64,000 nucleotides of DNA from the NCBI RefSeq assembly GCF_022179085.1, contig NZ_BPQE01000011.1, positions 310,001 to 374,000 on the forward strand, read 5' to 3'. Positions within the stretch are counted from its first letter, which is position 1; each line of letters opens with the position of its first letter. The notes below the pieces were generated by a model that was given only the letters and a program-made list of their open reading frames with translations, did not search any database and was not told where the DNA came from. Shown here piece by piece: positions 17,425-25,990 of this stretch. The position numbers were made by a program, and so were the translations under genes. This DNA is from Methylobacterium aerolatum. Its GTDB lineage: Bacteria; Pseudomonadota; Alphaproteobacteria; Rhizobiales; Beijerinckiaceae.

Positions 17425-18141
17425 TCAACGCAGGAGGTGCAGCGCCACCGGCGCGAGGATCGCCGTGAGGAAGGCGTTCAGTCCCATGGCGATGCCGGCG
17501 AAGGTGCCCGCCACCTCGCTCACCTGGAAGGCCCGCGCGGTGCCGATCCCGTGCGCGGCGAGACCCGCCGCGAAACCGCGGGCGCGCATGTCGGTGATGC
17601 CGAGGCGCTCCATCATCGGCGTGACGAGGATCGCCCCGATGATCCCGGTGAGGATCACGAGGATGGCGGTGAGCGTCGGATCGCCTCCCAGCGTCTCCGC
17701 GATGCCCATGGCGACGCCCGATGTCACCGATTTCGGAGCCAGTGATACCACCAGTGGTTGCGGCAGCGAGAAGAGCCGGGCCAGGACAATGACCACGAGC
17801 AGGGTCATGGCCGCCCCGGCCGCCAGGGCGGCGAGCATCGGCAGCAACGCCCGCATCACCGTCGCCCGCCGCTCGTAGAGCGGGAAGGCCAAGACCACCG
17901 TCGCCGGGCCGAGGAGGAAGTGGACGAACTGCGCGCCCTCGAAATAGGTCGGATAGGGAGTGTCCGAGATCGCCAGGACGGCGGCGACGAACACCACGGA
18001 GAACAGCACGGGGTTGGCGAGGGGGTGCCTTCCCGTGGCGACGGCGATGCGGTCGGCGGCGACGTAGGCGGTCAGCGTCACCGTGAGCCACAGGAGCGGC
18101 GTCCGGGCGAGGTAGACCCAGAGGGAGAAGTCGCCGGTCAT
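17425..18141 (-). CDS. lrgB: LrgB/CidB-family membrane protein
   Basis: A 238-aa integral membrane protein of the LrgB family with about seven hydrophobic segments. Family signatures are PATVVLAFPLYERR, LAPKSVTSGVAMGIAETLGG and the C-terminal AHGIGTARAFQVSEVAGTFAGI region (written here in part). LrgB works with LrgA in murein hydrolase control in Gram-positives; in other bacteria the pair transports small carboxylates such as pyruvate or glycolate. It is 3 nt downstream of lrgA in the same direction and is the last gene of the terB-lrgA-lrgB unit. Confidence 0.88.
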   Translation of the reverse strand: MTGDFSLWVYLARTPLLWLTVTLTAYVAADRIAVATGRHPLANPVLFSVVFVAAVLAISDTPYPTYFEGAQFVHFLLGPATVVLAFPLYERRATVMRALLPMLAALAAGAAMTLLVVIVLARLFSLPQPLVVSLAPKSVTSGVAMGIAETLGGDPTLTAILVILTGIIGAILVTPMMERLGITDMRARGFAAGLAAHGIGTARAFQVSEVAGTFAGIAMGLNAFLTAILAPVALHLLR

Positions 18142-18144
18142 CGC

Positions 18145-18543
18145 TCAGTCGTTCCGGCCCCGGCGCTCGACGAGATTCGCCACCGCGCGGAACACCAGCA
18201 CCGTCGTTAGCAGGGAGAGCGCCGTCGAGACGATGAGGATGATCCCGAGCTTGAGCCCCTGCGTGCGGATCAGGTCCAGCCGCCCCACCACGCCCACCCC
18301 GGCCGGGACGAAGAGCAGCGAGAGGTTGACGAGGAGGCCCTTGGCCATCGTCTCCAGGGTGCCGTTCGTGAGGGGCGCGGGCAGGACGCGCGCGAGATGA
18401 CCGCCCTTCGCGTCCCGCGCCACCAGGAACAGCACCATCAGCCCCATACCGATCACCGGGCCGGGTACCGGCAGGCCGAGACCACGGGCCAGCGCCTCCC
18501 CGAGGAGTTGGGCCAGCAGGATCAGGGCGAGGCTGGCGATCAT
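18145..18543 (-). CDS. lrgA: LrgA/CidA-family holin-like membrane protein
   Basis: A 132-aa protein with four hydrophobic helices and the family sequence LGEALARGLGLPVPGPVIGM followed by LVNLSLLFVPAGVGVV. ATG 18543 overlaps the upstream TerB-like stop by ATGA, a typical translational coupling signal. LrgA and LrgB form a membrane complex. The N-terminal helix starts at MIASLALILLAQ. Its role here (carboxylate transport versus cell lysis control) cannot be decided from sequence. Confidence 0.88.
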   Translation of the reverse strand: MIASLALILLAQLLGEALARGLGLPVPGPVIGMGLMVLFLVARDAKGGHLARVLPAPLTNGTLETMAKGLLVNLSLLFVPAGVGVVGRLDLIRTQGLKLGIILIVSTALSLLTTVLVFRAVANLVERRGRND

Positions 18544-19010
18544 GGGGCGGGCGCGTCGGCCGTCCCCGTGCGGCGGGCCGCGGCGATGGTCGGCTCGTCG
18601 AAGCCGAGGAGGCGGCCCAGGCGCTCCACCAGCGCCTCCTCGAACTCGTCCACCACGCCGTCGGCGGCGGCCACCGACCATGCCATGGCCAGGAGTTCGC
18701 TCCGCTCGGCGCTGTCGGCCTCGTGAGGCAGCATCTCCACGAGGCTCGCCACGTCGCGGGTCTCGATGTCGACGGCGGCGGCCCGGGTGATCAGGTCGCG
18801 GGCGGCCGCCGGACCCTCGGCGTAGTGCCCCTCCACGAGGCGGGCGAGGCGCTCACTCTCGGCAAAGGCCAGGATCCCGTCCACCCGGGCGACGTGCACC
18901 AGCAGTGCCGTGGCCGCAAGATGGGTGTCATCGACGGCCTTGCGCTGATCGGCCGAGCCGATGCCGAGGACGTCGACCGCGTAGGCACGCACGCGTGCGA
19001 TCAGGGACAT
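18540..19010 (-). CDS. TerB-like tellurite resistance domain protein
   Basis: A 156-aa all-helical acidic protein of the TerB/DjlA-N family, which has an internal duplication: HLAATALLVHVARVDGILAF and LLAMAWSVAAADGVVDEFEE. Each half carries the acidic VDG/ADG metal-binding turn. The Ala/Pro C-terminus is short. The gene overlaps lrgA by 4 nt, so it is probably translated together with lrgAB. Many TerB-like proteins have no link to tellurite and act as membrane or stress accessory proteins. Here the coupling suggests a role with the LrgAB complex. Confidence 0.82.
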   Translation of the reverse strand: MSLIARVRAYAVDVLGIGSADQRKAVDDTHLAATALLVHVARVDGILAFAESERLARLVEGHYAEGPAAARDLITRAAAVDIETRDVASLVEMLPHEADSAERSELLAMAWSVAAADGVVDEFEEALVERLGRLLGFDEPTIAAARRTGTADAPAP

Positions 19011-19122
19011 GTTCGCTCCGGGGCGCTCCGCGAAGCACCATTCGGTGCCGTCAAGCTCGCGTCAAGCGCCCGGACTCATCCCGCGCCGACCCGTGGCGTG
19101 GCTGCATCTATCGCGGCGGTGC

Positions 19123-19797
19123 TCAGCCCGAGCGCTGGGCGTGGGTGACCGCGACGTGGATCAGTTCGGCCAGGGTGCGGACACCGAGCTTCTGGCGCAT
19201 CTGCGAGCAGGCGTTGGTGACGGTCTTGTAGCTCACCGACAGGTCGGCCGCGATGGCGCCGTAGGAGCGGCCCTGCGCGAGGCGGGCGAGAATCTGCTGC
19301 TCGCGCGGGGTCAGCTGCGATTCCGGGGTGCGCCGCGCGTCGGCACGCAGCATCGCCACCTCGGTGGCGAGGCGACGGTCGAGGTAGACTTCGCCGTGCC
19401 GGACCTTCTCGAAGGCATCATAGAGCTCGGCCGAGGCATGATCCTTCAGCACGTAGCCCAGGGCCCCCGCCTCCAGGGCCCGCGCCACGATCACCGGATC
19501 GTTGTGCATGCTGAAGACGAGGATCCGCGTCGCCGGCGCGACGGCGCGGATGCGCCGGATCAGCCCGAGGCCGGCGAGCCCGTTGCCCTGGAAGGTGAGG
19601 TCGCAAATCACCACCGGCGGCCGCAACCGGTGGAAGATCCGGTATCCGCCCACTACGGTCGTCGCTTCGGCGATGGTCTCGACGCCGGCATCCTCCAAGA
19701 CGCGGCGGCAGCCCTGAAGCACGATCGGATGGTCGTCGATCACCAGAACCGGCAGGCGGGTCGTGGCAGGCGCGATCTGGGAAGCAATGGCGTTCAT
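19123..19797 (-). CDS. NarL/FixJ-type response regulator
   Basis: A 224-aa two-component regulator. The receiver domain covers about residues 15-135, with Asp21/Asp22 and phosphoacceptor Asp66 (VVICDLTFQG) and the LKDHASAEL segment. The LuxR-type helix-turn-helix covers about residues 158-220 (LTPREQQILARLAQGRSYG, then SVSYKTVTNACSQMRQKLG). It overlaps the kinase gene by 4 nt, so the two form a cognate pair. Genes 112 bp downstream (the terB-lrgAB unit) are plausible targets or operon members. Confidence 0.9.
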   Translation of the reverse strand: MNAIASQIAPATTRLPVLVIDDHPIVLQGCRRVLEDAGVETIAEATTVVGGYRIFHRLRPPVVICDLTFQGNGLAGLGLIRRIRAVAPATRILVFSMHNDPVIVARALEAGALGYVLKDHASAELYDAFEKVRHGEVYLDRRLATEVAMLRADARRTPESQLTPREQQILARLAQGRSYGAIAADLSVSYKTVTNACSQMRQKLGVRTLAELIHVAVTHAQRSG

Positions 19798-21236
19798 GCG
19801 CTCTGCGCGGCTTTCGGGTCTTCGCCGATCTCCCGGCTCCGCTCGGACGGCACCGGGATGGCAATGCGGACGATCGTGCCGGGGCCTGCATTGTCAAGGG
19901 CGAAAGTGCCCTGAAGGGCCTCGACCCGCTCCCGCATCCCCGGCAAGCCGAGGCCGAGCGAGTGGTTCGCCGGGATTCCCGAACCGTTGTCGCAGATTTC
20001 GACGAGGACCGAGCCCCCACGCTCCTCGGCGATCGCCTCCACCTGCGTCGCGCCGCCATGGCGCACGGCGTTGGTGGCGCTTTCCTGGATGCATCGGAAG
20101 ACCGTGAGGTCGATCAGGTCGTCGTAGCCCTTGGCCAGGCCGTCGAACCGTCCGGTGAAGGCCGTGCCGGGATAGCGCGCCCCGAAGTTGCGCAGGAGCA
20201 GATCGAGGCAGGTGGCGAGCGGCGCCTGGCCGAGACCGTGCGGCCGCAATCGGTTCAGCAGCTCCCGGTTCACCCCCTGGACCTGCCCGACGATGGTGCT
20301 GATCTCCGCCGCCCGCGAGGCGAGCCGACTCCGGTCGACCTCGCCGCCCCCTGCGGCGATCCGCGCGATGGAGGCGGCGTTGGCCTCCAGCGCGAACAGG
20401 CACGGCCCGAACTCGTCGTGGAGTTCGAGCGCGGTGCGCCGCCGCTCGTCGTCCTGCGCGGTCAGCAGCTTCTGGTTCAGGCGGCCGTTGGCCGAGCGCA
20501 CCTTGGCGAGGGCCGAGGCCACGCGGTTGAACCGCTCGGCGATCACCGCCAATTCGCGGGTCTTGGGCGGCTCCAGCCGGGCCGTGTAATCGTGGTGCTC
20601 CAGTTGCAGCAGCGCCGATCCGAGCCGCCGCAGCGGGGCGAGGATCCGGCCCAGCGCGAGGTAGAGCGCCACCAGGATCGTCGCGTTGATGAGCAGGGTG
20701 ATCAGCGAGAGGGCGCGGGCGTAGCTCCAGATCTCGTCGATCTCGTCCATCGGCTGGGTGGTGATCTGCGCCGTGCCGAGGGTCCGCCCGGCCAGGGCGA
20801 TCGGCAGGCTGTGCCGCTCGATCGGCGGCATGATCAGGTCCGCGAACCACGTCGGCGCCTCGCGGGACGGGCGGCGCTCGGGAGTCGAGGCGCCGACGCG
20901 GTTGCCCTCCATGTCGATCACGGCGACGCGGACATGGCGCAGGGTGCGGAAGCGGACGTCGAGGGTCTGGAGCAGCGTCTCCGGCGGGGCACGTTCCGCG
21001 AGGCGGATCGTGTCCGCCACGAGGGATTCCACCGTCGCCAGGGACGCGCGGGTCTCCACCCGCACGGCCGAGCGAGCGTTCAACACGATGGCGCCACACG
21101 ACACGATGGCCGCCACCAGATCGATTAGCAGCACGACGGCGATGAGCCGCGCGCGGGTCGACCAGCCCGCCCAGGGGGCGGCCGGCTTCGGTGCCGCGAT
21201 GGCGCCCGGAGGCGGGGAAGTCGAATGTGTCTCCAC
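19794..21236 (-). CDS. membrane sensor histidine kinase, HisKA_3 type with MoxY-like periplasmic domain
   Basis: A 480-aa sensor with TM1 at about residues 31-53, a periplasmic domain at 54-174, TM2 at about 175-198, then HAMP, the HisKA_3 dimerisation domain with His273 (RTALELHDEFGPCL) and the ATPase domain (NGSGIPANHSLGLGLPGMRE). The periplasmic region (ETRASLATVESLV, TLRHVRVAVIDMEGNRVG) resembles the LapD/MoxY N-terminal sensor. MoxY kinases control methanol oxidation in Paracoccus and Hyphomicrobium; whether that holds here is inference. The cognate NarL-type regulator follows with a 4-nt overlap. Confidence 0.87.
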   Translation of the reverse strand: METHSTSPPPGAIAAPKPAAPWAGWSTRARLIAVVLLIDLVAAIVSCGAIVLNARSAVRVETRASLATVESLVADTIRLAERAPPETLLQTLDVRFRTLRHVRVAVIDMEGNRVGASTPERRPSREAPTWFADLIMPPIERHSLPIALAGRTLGTAQITTQPMDEIDEIWSYARALSLITLLINATILVALYLALGRILAPLRRLGSALLQLEHHDYTARLEPPKTRELAVIAERFNRVASALAKVRSANGRLNQKLLTAQDDERRRTALELHDEFGPCLFALEANAASIARIAAGGGEVDRSRLASRAAEISTIVGQVQGVNRELLNRLRPHGLGQAPLATCLDLLLRNFGARYPGTAFTGRFDGLAKGYDDLIDLTVFRCIQESATNAVRHGGATQVEAIAEERGGSVLVEICDNGSGIPANHSLGLGLPGMRERVEALQGTFALDNAGPGTIVRIAIPVPSERSREIGEDPKAAQSA

Positions 21237-21546
21237 GGATATGGCTTAGCTCGGCCGGGCGGGATGTCCATCCGCAACCGCCCACTCGGCAAGGGTTATT
21301 TTCACGGTGCCAGCACCCGGCGACTACGTTTCCTTAAGCACCGCGGGTTATTTGTTGTGGATGACCGTGAAACCACTTGCCCGGACAAGATCAGAGCCTG
21401 GTTTGCGCGGCGCAGACATCATTGTGCCGTATTGTCCCTCCCCAATTGGTGATCAATCCGGGACAGCGTGGGACGTCCACGCCGGGCAGGAAGCCGCCGT
21501 TCGCTCCACCGGCGATTCCCGTTCATCCGGGACGAGATCGCAGACG
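21237..21546. other. 310-bp intergenic region between divergent genes
   Basis: Upstream region of both the sensor kinase (leftward) and the Ala/Pro-rich protein (rightward). It is less GC-rich around 21290-21450. The frame of the rightward gene is open back to 21307, but there is no start signal with homology, and codon use looks non-coding there. No RNA gene or clear operator is seen. Confidence 0.45.
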
Positions 21547-22563
21547 ATGTCCGAGTTCGCCCTGAACGAGTCCGAGACCCGCCCCGCCCGCCGCGCCGCA
21601 CCGCGCCGGTCGATGGTTCCCCTGGCGATCGCCGGTGTCGGCGTCGTGGCCTTGGCAGGCTTCGCCATGGCCGCCTCGTCGGTGATCGGCGACATCCTCG
21701 CTCCGCCGGCCAAGATGCCCGCCGTGGCCGTCGCCGCCGCGCCCGTGATCGACGGCGGGCTCGCCTCGAAATGGCCCGACTTGAAGGACGGGCTGCCGGT
21801 GGTGGCCGCCTCCGCCGTCAAGCCATCCGCCGAGGCCGCGCCGCCCGTGGCTGCGGCGAAGATCGAGCCGGTGAAGGTCGCGACCCTGTCGGGCGGCCCC
21901 GGCCCGGTGGCCGGGTTGAGCAAGCCCGCTCCGGGCGCCGCCGCCCCGCTCGTCGCCAAGGCCGCGGATGCCGGGGTCGTCCAGGCCGCGGCGCCCGAGC
22001 CGAAGATCGTAGACGCCAAGCCTCCCGAGGCCCGCATCCCCGTTCCCACGCCGGTGGCGGTGGTGTCGCCGCCGCCGGCGGTTAAGCCGGTGGCCCCGGC
22101 CCGCACCGCCGCCCTCGTGACGCCGCGGGAGACCGTGCGCGCCCGCGAGGACGCCGCACCGCCCCAGGCCACCCTGCCACAGGCCGCCGCGCGTCCGAAG
22201 GTCGAAGCCCCCAAGGCCGAAGCGGTCAAGTCCGAGACACCCAAGCCCGTCGCCGAGGCGGCCAAGCCCAAGGCCGAACCCGCGAAAATCCGGGAGGCGT
22301 CGGCTGAGAAAAAGGCGCCCGCTCGGTCCGCCGCCGACAAGCCGCACAGGACGGCTGCCGCCGCCAAACCGGCCCCCGCCCATCAACCGGAGGCGACCCA
22401 GACGGCCGCCGCGAAGATGACTGCCGCCAAGACGACCGTCGCCTCGGCGGAACCGGAGGAGACGAGCATCCTCGGCGTCAAGCTGCCGTCCCTGGCCCCC
22501 GCCGGCCGGAAGATCCAGGAAAGCGTCAGCGCCTTGGGCGACGCCGTTCGCAACGCATTCTGA
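21547..22563 (+). CDS. Ala/Pro/Lys-rich single-pass membrane protein of unknown function
   Basis: A 338-aa low-complexity protein. A short charged N-terminus (ESETRPARRAAPRRS) precedes one hydrophobic helix (about residues 25-46, LAIAGVGVVALAGFAMAA). The rest is a long Ala/Pro/Lys/Val-rich stretch predicted to lie in the periplasm and span the envelope, with many AKPKAEPAK-like segments. It ends with a conserved-looking amphipathic helix (GRKIQESVSALGDAVRNAF). The layout recalls TonB or SPOR-type envelope linkers, but neither domain is present. The function is not recognised. Amino-acid bias makes database similarity unreliable. Confidence 0.72.
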   Translation: MSEFALNESETRPARRAAPRRSMVPLAIAGVGVVALAGFAMAASSVIGDILAPPAKMPAVAVAAAPVIDGGLASKWPDLKDGLPVVAASAVKPSAEAAPPVAAAKIEPVKVATLSGGPGPVAGLSKPAPGAAAPLVAKAADAGVVQAAAPEPKIVDAKPPEARIPVPTPVAVVSPPPAVKPVAPARTAALVTPRETVRAREDAAPPQATLPQAAARPKVEAPKAEAVKSETPKPVAEAAKPKAEPAKIREASAEKKAPARSAADKPHRTAAAAKPAPAHQPEATQTAAAKMTAAKTTVASAEPEETSILGVKLPSLAPAGRKIQESVSALGDAVRNAF

Positions 22564-23056
22564 CGAACCGCCGGATCGACCTCGTCGCCCGGAAGGTGCC
22601 GCCGTTCGTACAGGGACGGCGACGCCACTGACGGCGCCGCAGAGCACCCTCGGACGTCGCATCCACCGAGATTGCCTGACTGCCCTCGCCATGAGTCGAG
22701 AGGTCTTCGTCAGCCGGGCGAACAGCCACCATTCTCCGCCGATCGCCCCCGTTTCTCCCGTCCTCGACAACGACTGCATCCGGCCAGGCGCGTCTTCGGA
22801 CGAGGCGTTTACGGGATCGCATCGCTGCGTCCGCAGCGACACCGGCAGGTCCTCGGCGCCCGATGATGACCGCGACGTGCGCTGCTGAGGGTTTTGCCGG
22901 AACGGCGGCCGGTCTCGGTTTCAGAGACCCGCAAGCTCGCCGTACCGATCGCCCGCATCAACTTTCCAACCCGCCAACGCCAAAAGGCCCGAGCCGCTGT
23001 CGCGGCCGGGCCTCGTGATACTGATCAATTCCCCGCCACTAGGCGAGAGAAGACGC
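22564..23056. other. 493-bp intergenic region
   Basis: It holds the rpsU terminator near its right end (22982-23013). The remainder shows no supported gene. A 65-codon rightward frame at 22691-22888 and a leftward frame over the same bases lack ribosome binding sites and recognisable sequence. No tRNA or repeat is seen. Confidence 0.5.
22982..23013 (-). terminator. intrinsic terminator of rpsU
   Basis: On the leftward strand, AGGCCCG (23013-23007) pairs with CGGGCCT (22991-22985). An inner GCC/GGC extension lengthens the stem, and TTTT follows at 22985-22982. It lies 44 nt beyond the rpsU stop and fits a Rho-independent terminator. Confidence 0.7.
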
Positions 23057-23389
23057 TTAGGCAGCGGTAGCCGGAGCGCCGGAGAACTGGCCGGCGTTGT
23101 TGGTGCTGGCCTGCGGCTGCGAAGCAGAGGGCAGGCCGGGGCGACGGCCGGCGCCGGCGACGCGGGGCTTCGGCTTCGGAGCGGCGATCAGGCCCTCGCG
23201 GATCGCGGTCTTGCGGGCCTGCTTGCGGGCGCGGCGGACGGCTTCGGCCTTCTCACGGGCGCGGCGCACCGAGGGCTTCTCGTAAGCCTTGCGCTGCTTC
23301 ATCTCGCGGAAGATGCCCTCACGCTGCATCTTCTTCTTGAGGACGCGGAGGGCTTGGTCGACGTTATTGTCGCGAACGAGTACCTGCAA
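23057..23389 (-). CDS. rpsU: 30S ribosomal protein S21
   Basis: Small-subunit protein S21, 110 aa. The core [40 protein letters not shown] and [12 protein letters not shown] is standard. About 40 residues of Ala/Pro/Gly-rich tail follow (ending SGAPATAA), an extension common in Hyphomicrobiales. The start is TTG 23389, giving (M)QVLVRDNN; it is supported by AAAGGA about 11 nt upstream and by the fact that homology begins exactly there. No ATG or GTG gives a normal N-terminus. Transcription probably ends at the hairpin at 22982-23013. Confidence 0.92.
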   Translation of the reverse strand: MQVLVRDNNVDQALRVLKKKMQREGIFREMKQRKAYEKPSVRRAREKAEAVRRARKQARKTAIREGLIAAPKPKPRVAGAGRRPGLPSASQPQASTNNAGQFSGAPATAA

Positions 23390-23659
23390 CGGAATCGATC
23401 CTTTGGGCCTTAAGTCACGGGATACGCGACCTCGCGCCGATTCGTGAACCGACAAAGTCCCTCGCCCGGACAAAACCGGGAGGGACACTCGCGATCGGTC
23501 AACGAATCGGCGGGTGGAACGCGCCTTGGTGGAGCTTCTACACCAAGCGCCGCCGAGTTCCAAGACGGCACAGGCCCTTCTCGGGACGTATGGCAGATGC
23601 GCGTCGATGAAACCGAAGCATCGTGGCAGAGTTCCGGGTCCGGGTGTTACCATACCGCG

Positions 23660-24706
23660 ATGAGCCTCGACGACGCCCAGCAATTCGCCAGCGACAACTA
23701 CTCCGGCATCTGCCCTGAGGCGTGGGAGGCGATGGCGGCGGCGAATACCGGCCACGCTCCGGCCTATGGCGAAGACGCCTGGACCACCCGGGCGGCCGAT
23801 GCCTTCCGCACCCTGTTCGAGACGCCGTGCGAAGTGTTCTTTGCCTTCAACGGCACGGCGGCGAACGCCCTGGCCCTGGCCTCCCTGTGCCAGTCCTACC
23901 ACAGCGTGCTCTGCGCCGATTCGGCCCATGTCGAGACGGACGAGTGCGGCGCGCCCGAATTCTTCTCCAACGGATCGAAACTGCTCACGGTGCGCACCGA
24001 GGGCGGCAAGCTGACGCCGCAGGCGATTCGCGGCCTCGCGACCAACCGGAGCGACATCCACTTCCCGCGTCCCCGGGCGGTGACGATCACCCAGCCGACG
24101 GAGACCGGACAGGTCTACACCCTGTCGGAGATTCGCGCCCTGTCCGCCGAGTGCCGTCGTCTCGGCCTCGCCCTCCACATGGACGGGGCGCGCTTCGCCA
24201 ACGCCTGCGCCAGCCTCGGCTGCAGCGCCGCCGACATGACGTGGCGTTCGGGGGTCGATGTCCTCTGCTTCGGCGGCACCAAGAACGGGATGCATGCCGG
24301 GGAGGCCGTGGTCTTCTTCGATGCCAAGCTCGCGGAGGATTTCGGCTACCGCTGCAAGCAGGCGGGCCAGCTCGCCTCGAAGATGCGCTTCCTTTCGGCC
24401 CCGTGGGTCGGGATGCTGGAGAGCGGCGCGTGGCTGCGCAATGCCCAGCACGGCAATGCCTGCGCGGCCCGCTTCGCGGCGGCGGTGTCCGGCCTGCCGG
24501 GGGTGAGCGCGCTGTTCCCGGTGGAGGCGAACGCCGTGTTCCTCAGCCTCCCTCCGGCCATGGCCGAGGGGCTGCGGTCCAGGGGGTGGCGCTTCTACAC
24601 CTTCATCGGGGGCGGGGCGCGCTTCATGTTCGCCTGGGACGCCAGGGATGAGCGCATCGACCAGTTGATCGCCGACCTGAACGCGCTCGCCGCCGTGGCG
24701 GCCTGA
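23660..24706 (+). CDS. threonine-aldolase-like PLP lyase
   Basis: A 348-aa fold-type I PLP enzyme of the beta-eliminating lyase/low-specificity threonine aldolase family. It has [33 protein letters not shown] (cofactor phosphate region), [13 protein letters not shown] (Asp pairing the PLP nitrogen) and the Schiff-base lysine in [16 protein letters not shown]. The reaction in known members is cleavage of L-threonine or allo-threonine to glycine and acetaldehyde. In a serine-cycle methylotroph glycine supply is relevant, but that is speculation. ATG 23660 is chosen because homology begins at [10 protein letters not shown]; the frame is open further upstream. Confidence 0.88.
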   Translation: MSLDDAQQFASDNYSGICPEAWEAMAAANTGHAPAYGEDAWTTRAADAFRTLFETPCEVFFAFNGTAANALALASLCQSYHSVLCADSAHVETDECGAPEFFSNGSKLLTVRTEGGKLTPQAIRGLATNRSDIHFPRPRAVTITQPTETGQVYTLSEIRALSAECRRLGLALHMDGARFANACASLGCSAADMTWRSGVDVLCFGGTKNGMHAGEAVVFFDAKLAEDFGYRCKQAGQLASKMRFLSAPWVGMLESGAWLRNAQHGNACAARFAAAVSGLPGVSALFPVEANAVFLSLPPAMAEGLRSRGWRFYTFIGGGARFMFAWDARDERIDQLIADLNALAAVAA

Positions 24707-24820
24707 CGCCCGGGCGTCCTTGGCAGCGCGGCGAGGTCATCCAGGCACGACCCGACCGTCGGCGATGGTCCGTTGCGCCGCTTCGCTCGGCGCGCGAGCA
24801 CGGCGTGGCTTTGACGGCGA

Positions 24821-25990
24821 TCAGATCAGCGCGAGATTGGCCGGGTCGTTGCCGGGGAAGACCCGCCGCAGGGCGTTGCGGTCGAGCCCGTAGAGACGGC
24901 CGATCAGCCCCGCGAGGAGGGAGCGATAGTCGGTGAGCACCGGCCAGTCGCGATTCTGGAACAGGCTCGCCTCGCTGACGCGGACCTGTGGTCCCACGAG
25001 CCGCCCGCCCTGCACGCCGCCGCCCAGCACCCAGTAGACCGAGCCGTGCCCGTGATCGGTGCCGCGATTGCCGTTCTCGCGGAAGGTCCGCCCGAACTCG
25101 GAGAGCACGACGACCACCGTGTCGGACCAGCCGGGCCCGATCTCCTCGACGAACCCGGCGATACCGCGCCCGAGCTCGCCCATGCGGTCGGCGAGGTATC
25201 CCCTCGCGCCGCCCTGGTTGACGTGCGTGTCCCAGCCGCCGACATCCACGAAGCCGAGGTTGAAGGTCTCGCGCATCAGCGTGCCGATCCGTCGGGCGGC
25301 CAGCTCGAAGCCCTTGGCCGAGGTCGCCCCCCGGTCGGCCTGATCGGCGTGGTTCGAGACGGTGTGGTAGACCTCGTCGCGGACGCGAAAGCCCTCCGCC
25401 ACCGCCCCGGCCAGGGGCGTGTCGCGGTACATCTGCGCGATGAGCTTGGCCTGCCGGTCGTCGATCCCGGGTTTGCCGACCCCGGCGACGCTCATGTTCG
25501 GGACCGAGTCGTGGCCCCGGAAGATCAGGGGCAACTGCTCGGTGAAGGCAATGGGCCGTACGCGCGTGAGTTCGGCGGCGAGGCGCGCCATGAAGCCCGA
25601 GTTGTAGTCGCGGGAGGCGCCCACGGTCTGGCCGAGCTCGATTGTGTCCTGCGTCTCGAAATGGCTGCGGGTGAGGTCGTCGGTTCCGGCGAAGGGGACG
25701 AAGGCGGCTTGCCCCTTGGCATAGAGCGGCAGGATCGTCTCGCGCAGGGCAGGGTGCAGGCCCCAGTCGCCGTCGAGGGCGAGGGCGTCCGTCCTGGCCA
25801 CCGCGAGTGTGGGGCGCGATTGGTAATAGAAGTCGCTGCCCGTCGGGATCACCACGTTGGCAGCATCGTAGGCACCGCGCAGGAACACGACGAGGAGCCG
25901 GGCGTCGGCCTTCGGCGCCGCCCAGACGCGGCCGGCGACGGTGGACAGGCCGAGGCCTGCGGAGAGGGCGAGGAGGTCGCGACGGTTCAT
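24821..25990 (-). CDS. DUF1501-domain protein, Tat-exported
   Basis: A 389-aa protein of the DUF1501 family (alkaline-phosphatase-like fold). The twin-arginine signal peptide is MNRRDLLALSAGLGLSTVAG, cut near VWA. Family features are VVFLRGAYDAANVVIP, GWDTHVNQGG and VLSEFGRTFRENGNRGTDHG, which resembles sulfatase/phosphatase metal-binding segments. It overlaps the upstream DUF1800 gene by 4 nt. The DUF1800-DUF1501 pair is found together across proteobacteria and planctomycetes, but its biochemical role is not established. The window also encodes TatABC, the likely exporter. Confidence 0.87.
   Translation of the reverse strand: MNRRDLLALSAGLGLSTVAGRVWAAPKADARLLVVFLRGAYDAANVVIPTGSDFYYQSRPTLAVARTDALALDGDWGLHPALRETILPLYAKGQAAFVPFAGTDDLTRSHFETQDTIELGQTVGASRDYNSGFMARLAAELTRVRPIAFTEQLPLIFRGHDSVPNMSVAGVGKPGIDDRQAKLIAQMYRDTPLAGAVAEGFRVRDEVYHTVSNHADQADRGATSAKGFELAARRIGTLMRETFNLGFVDVGGWDTHVNQGGARGYLADRMGELGRGIAGFVEEIGPGWSDTVVVVLSEFGRTFRENGNRGTDHGHGSVYWVLGGGVQGGRLVGPQVRVSEASLFQNRDWPVLTDYRSLLAGLIGRLYGLDRNALRRVFPGNDPANLALI

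Noticed and set aside
22691-22888. 65-codon rightward frame between the Ala/Pro-rich gene and rpsU
   Set aside because: No ribosome binding site, no recognisable sequence, and third-position GC lower than in real genes here.
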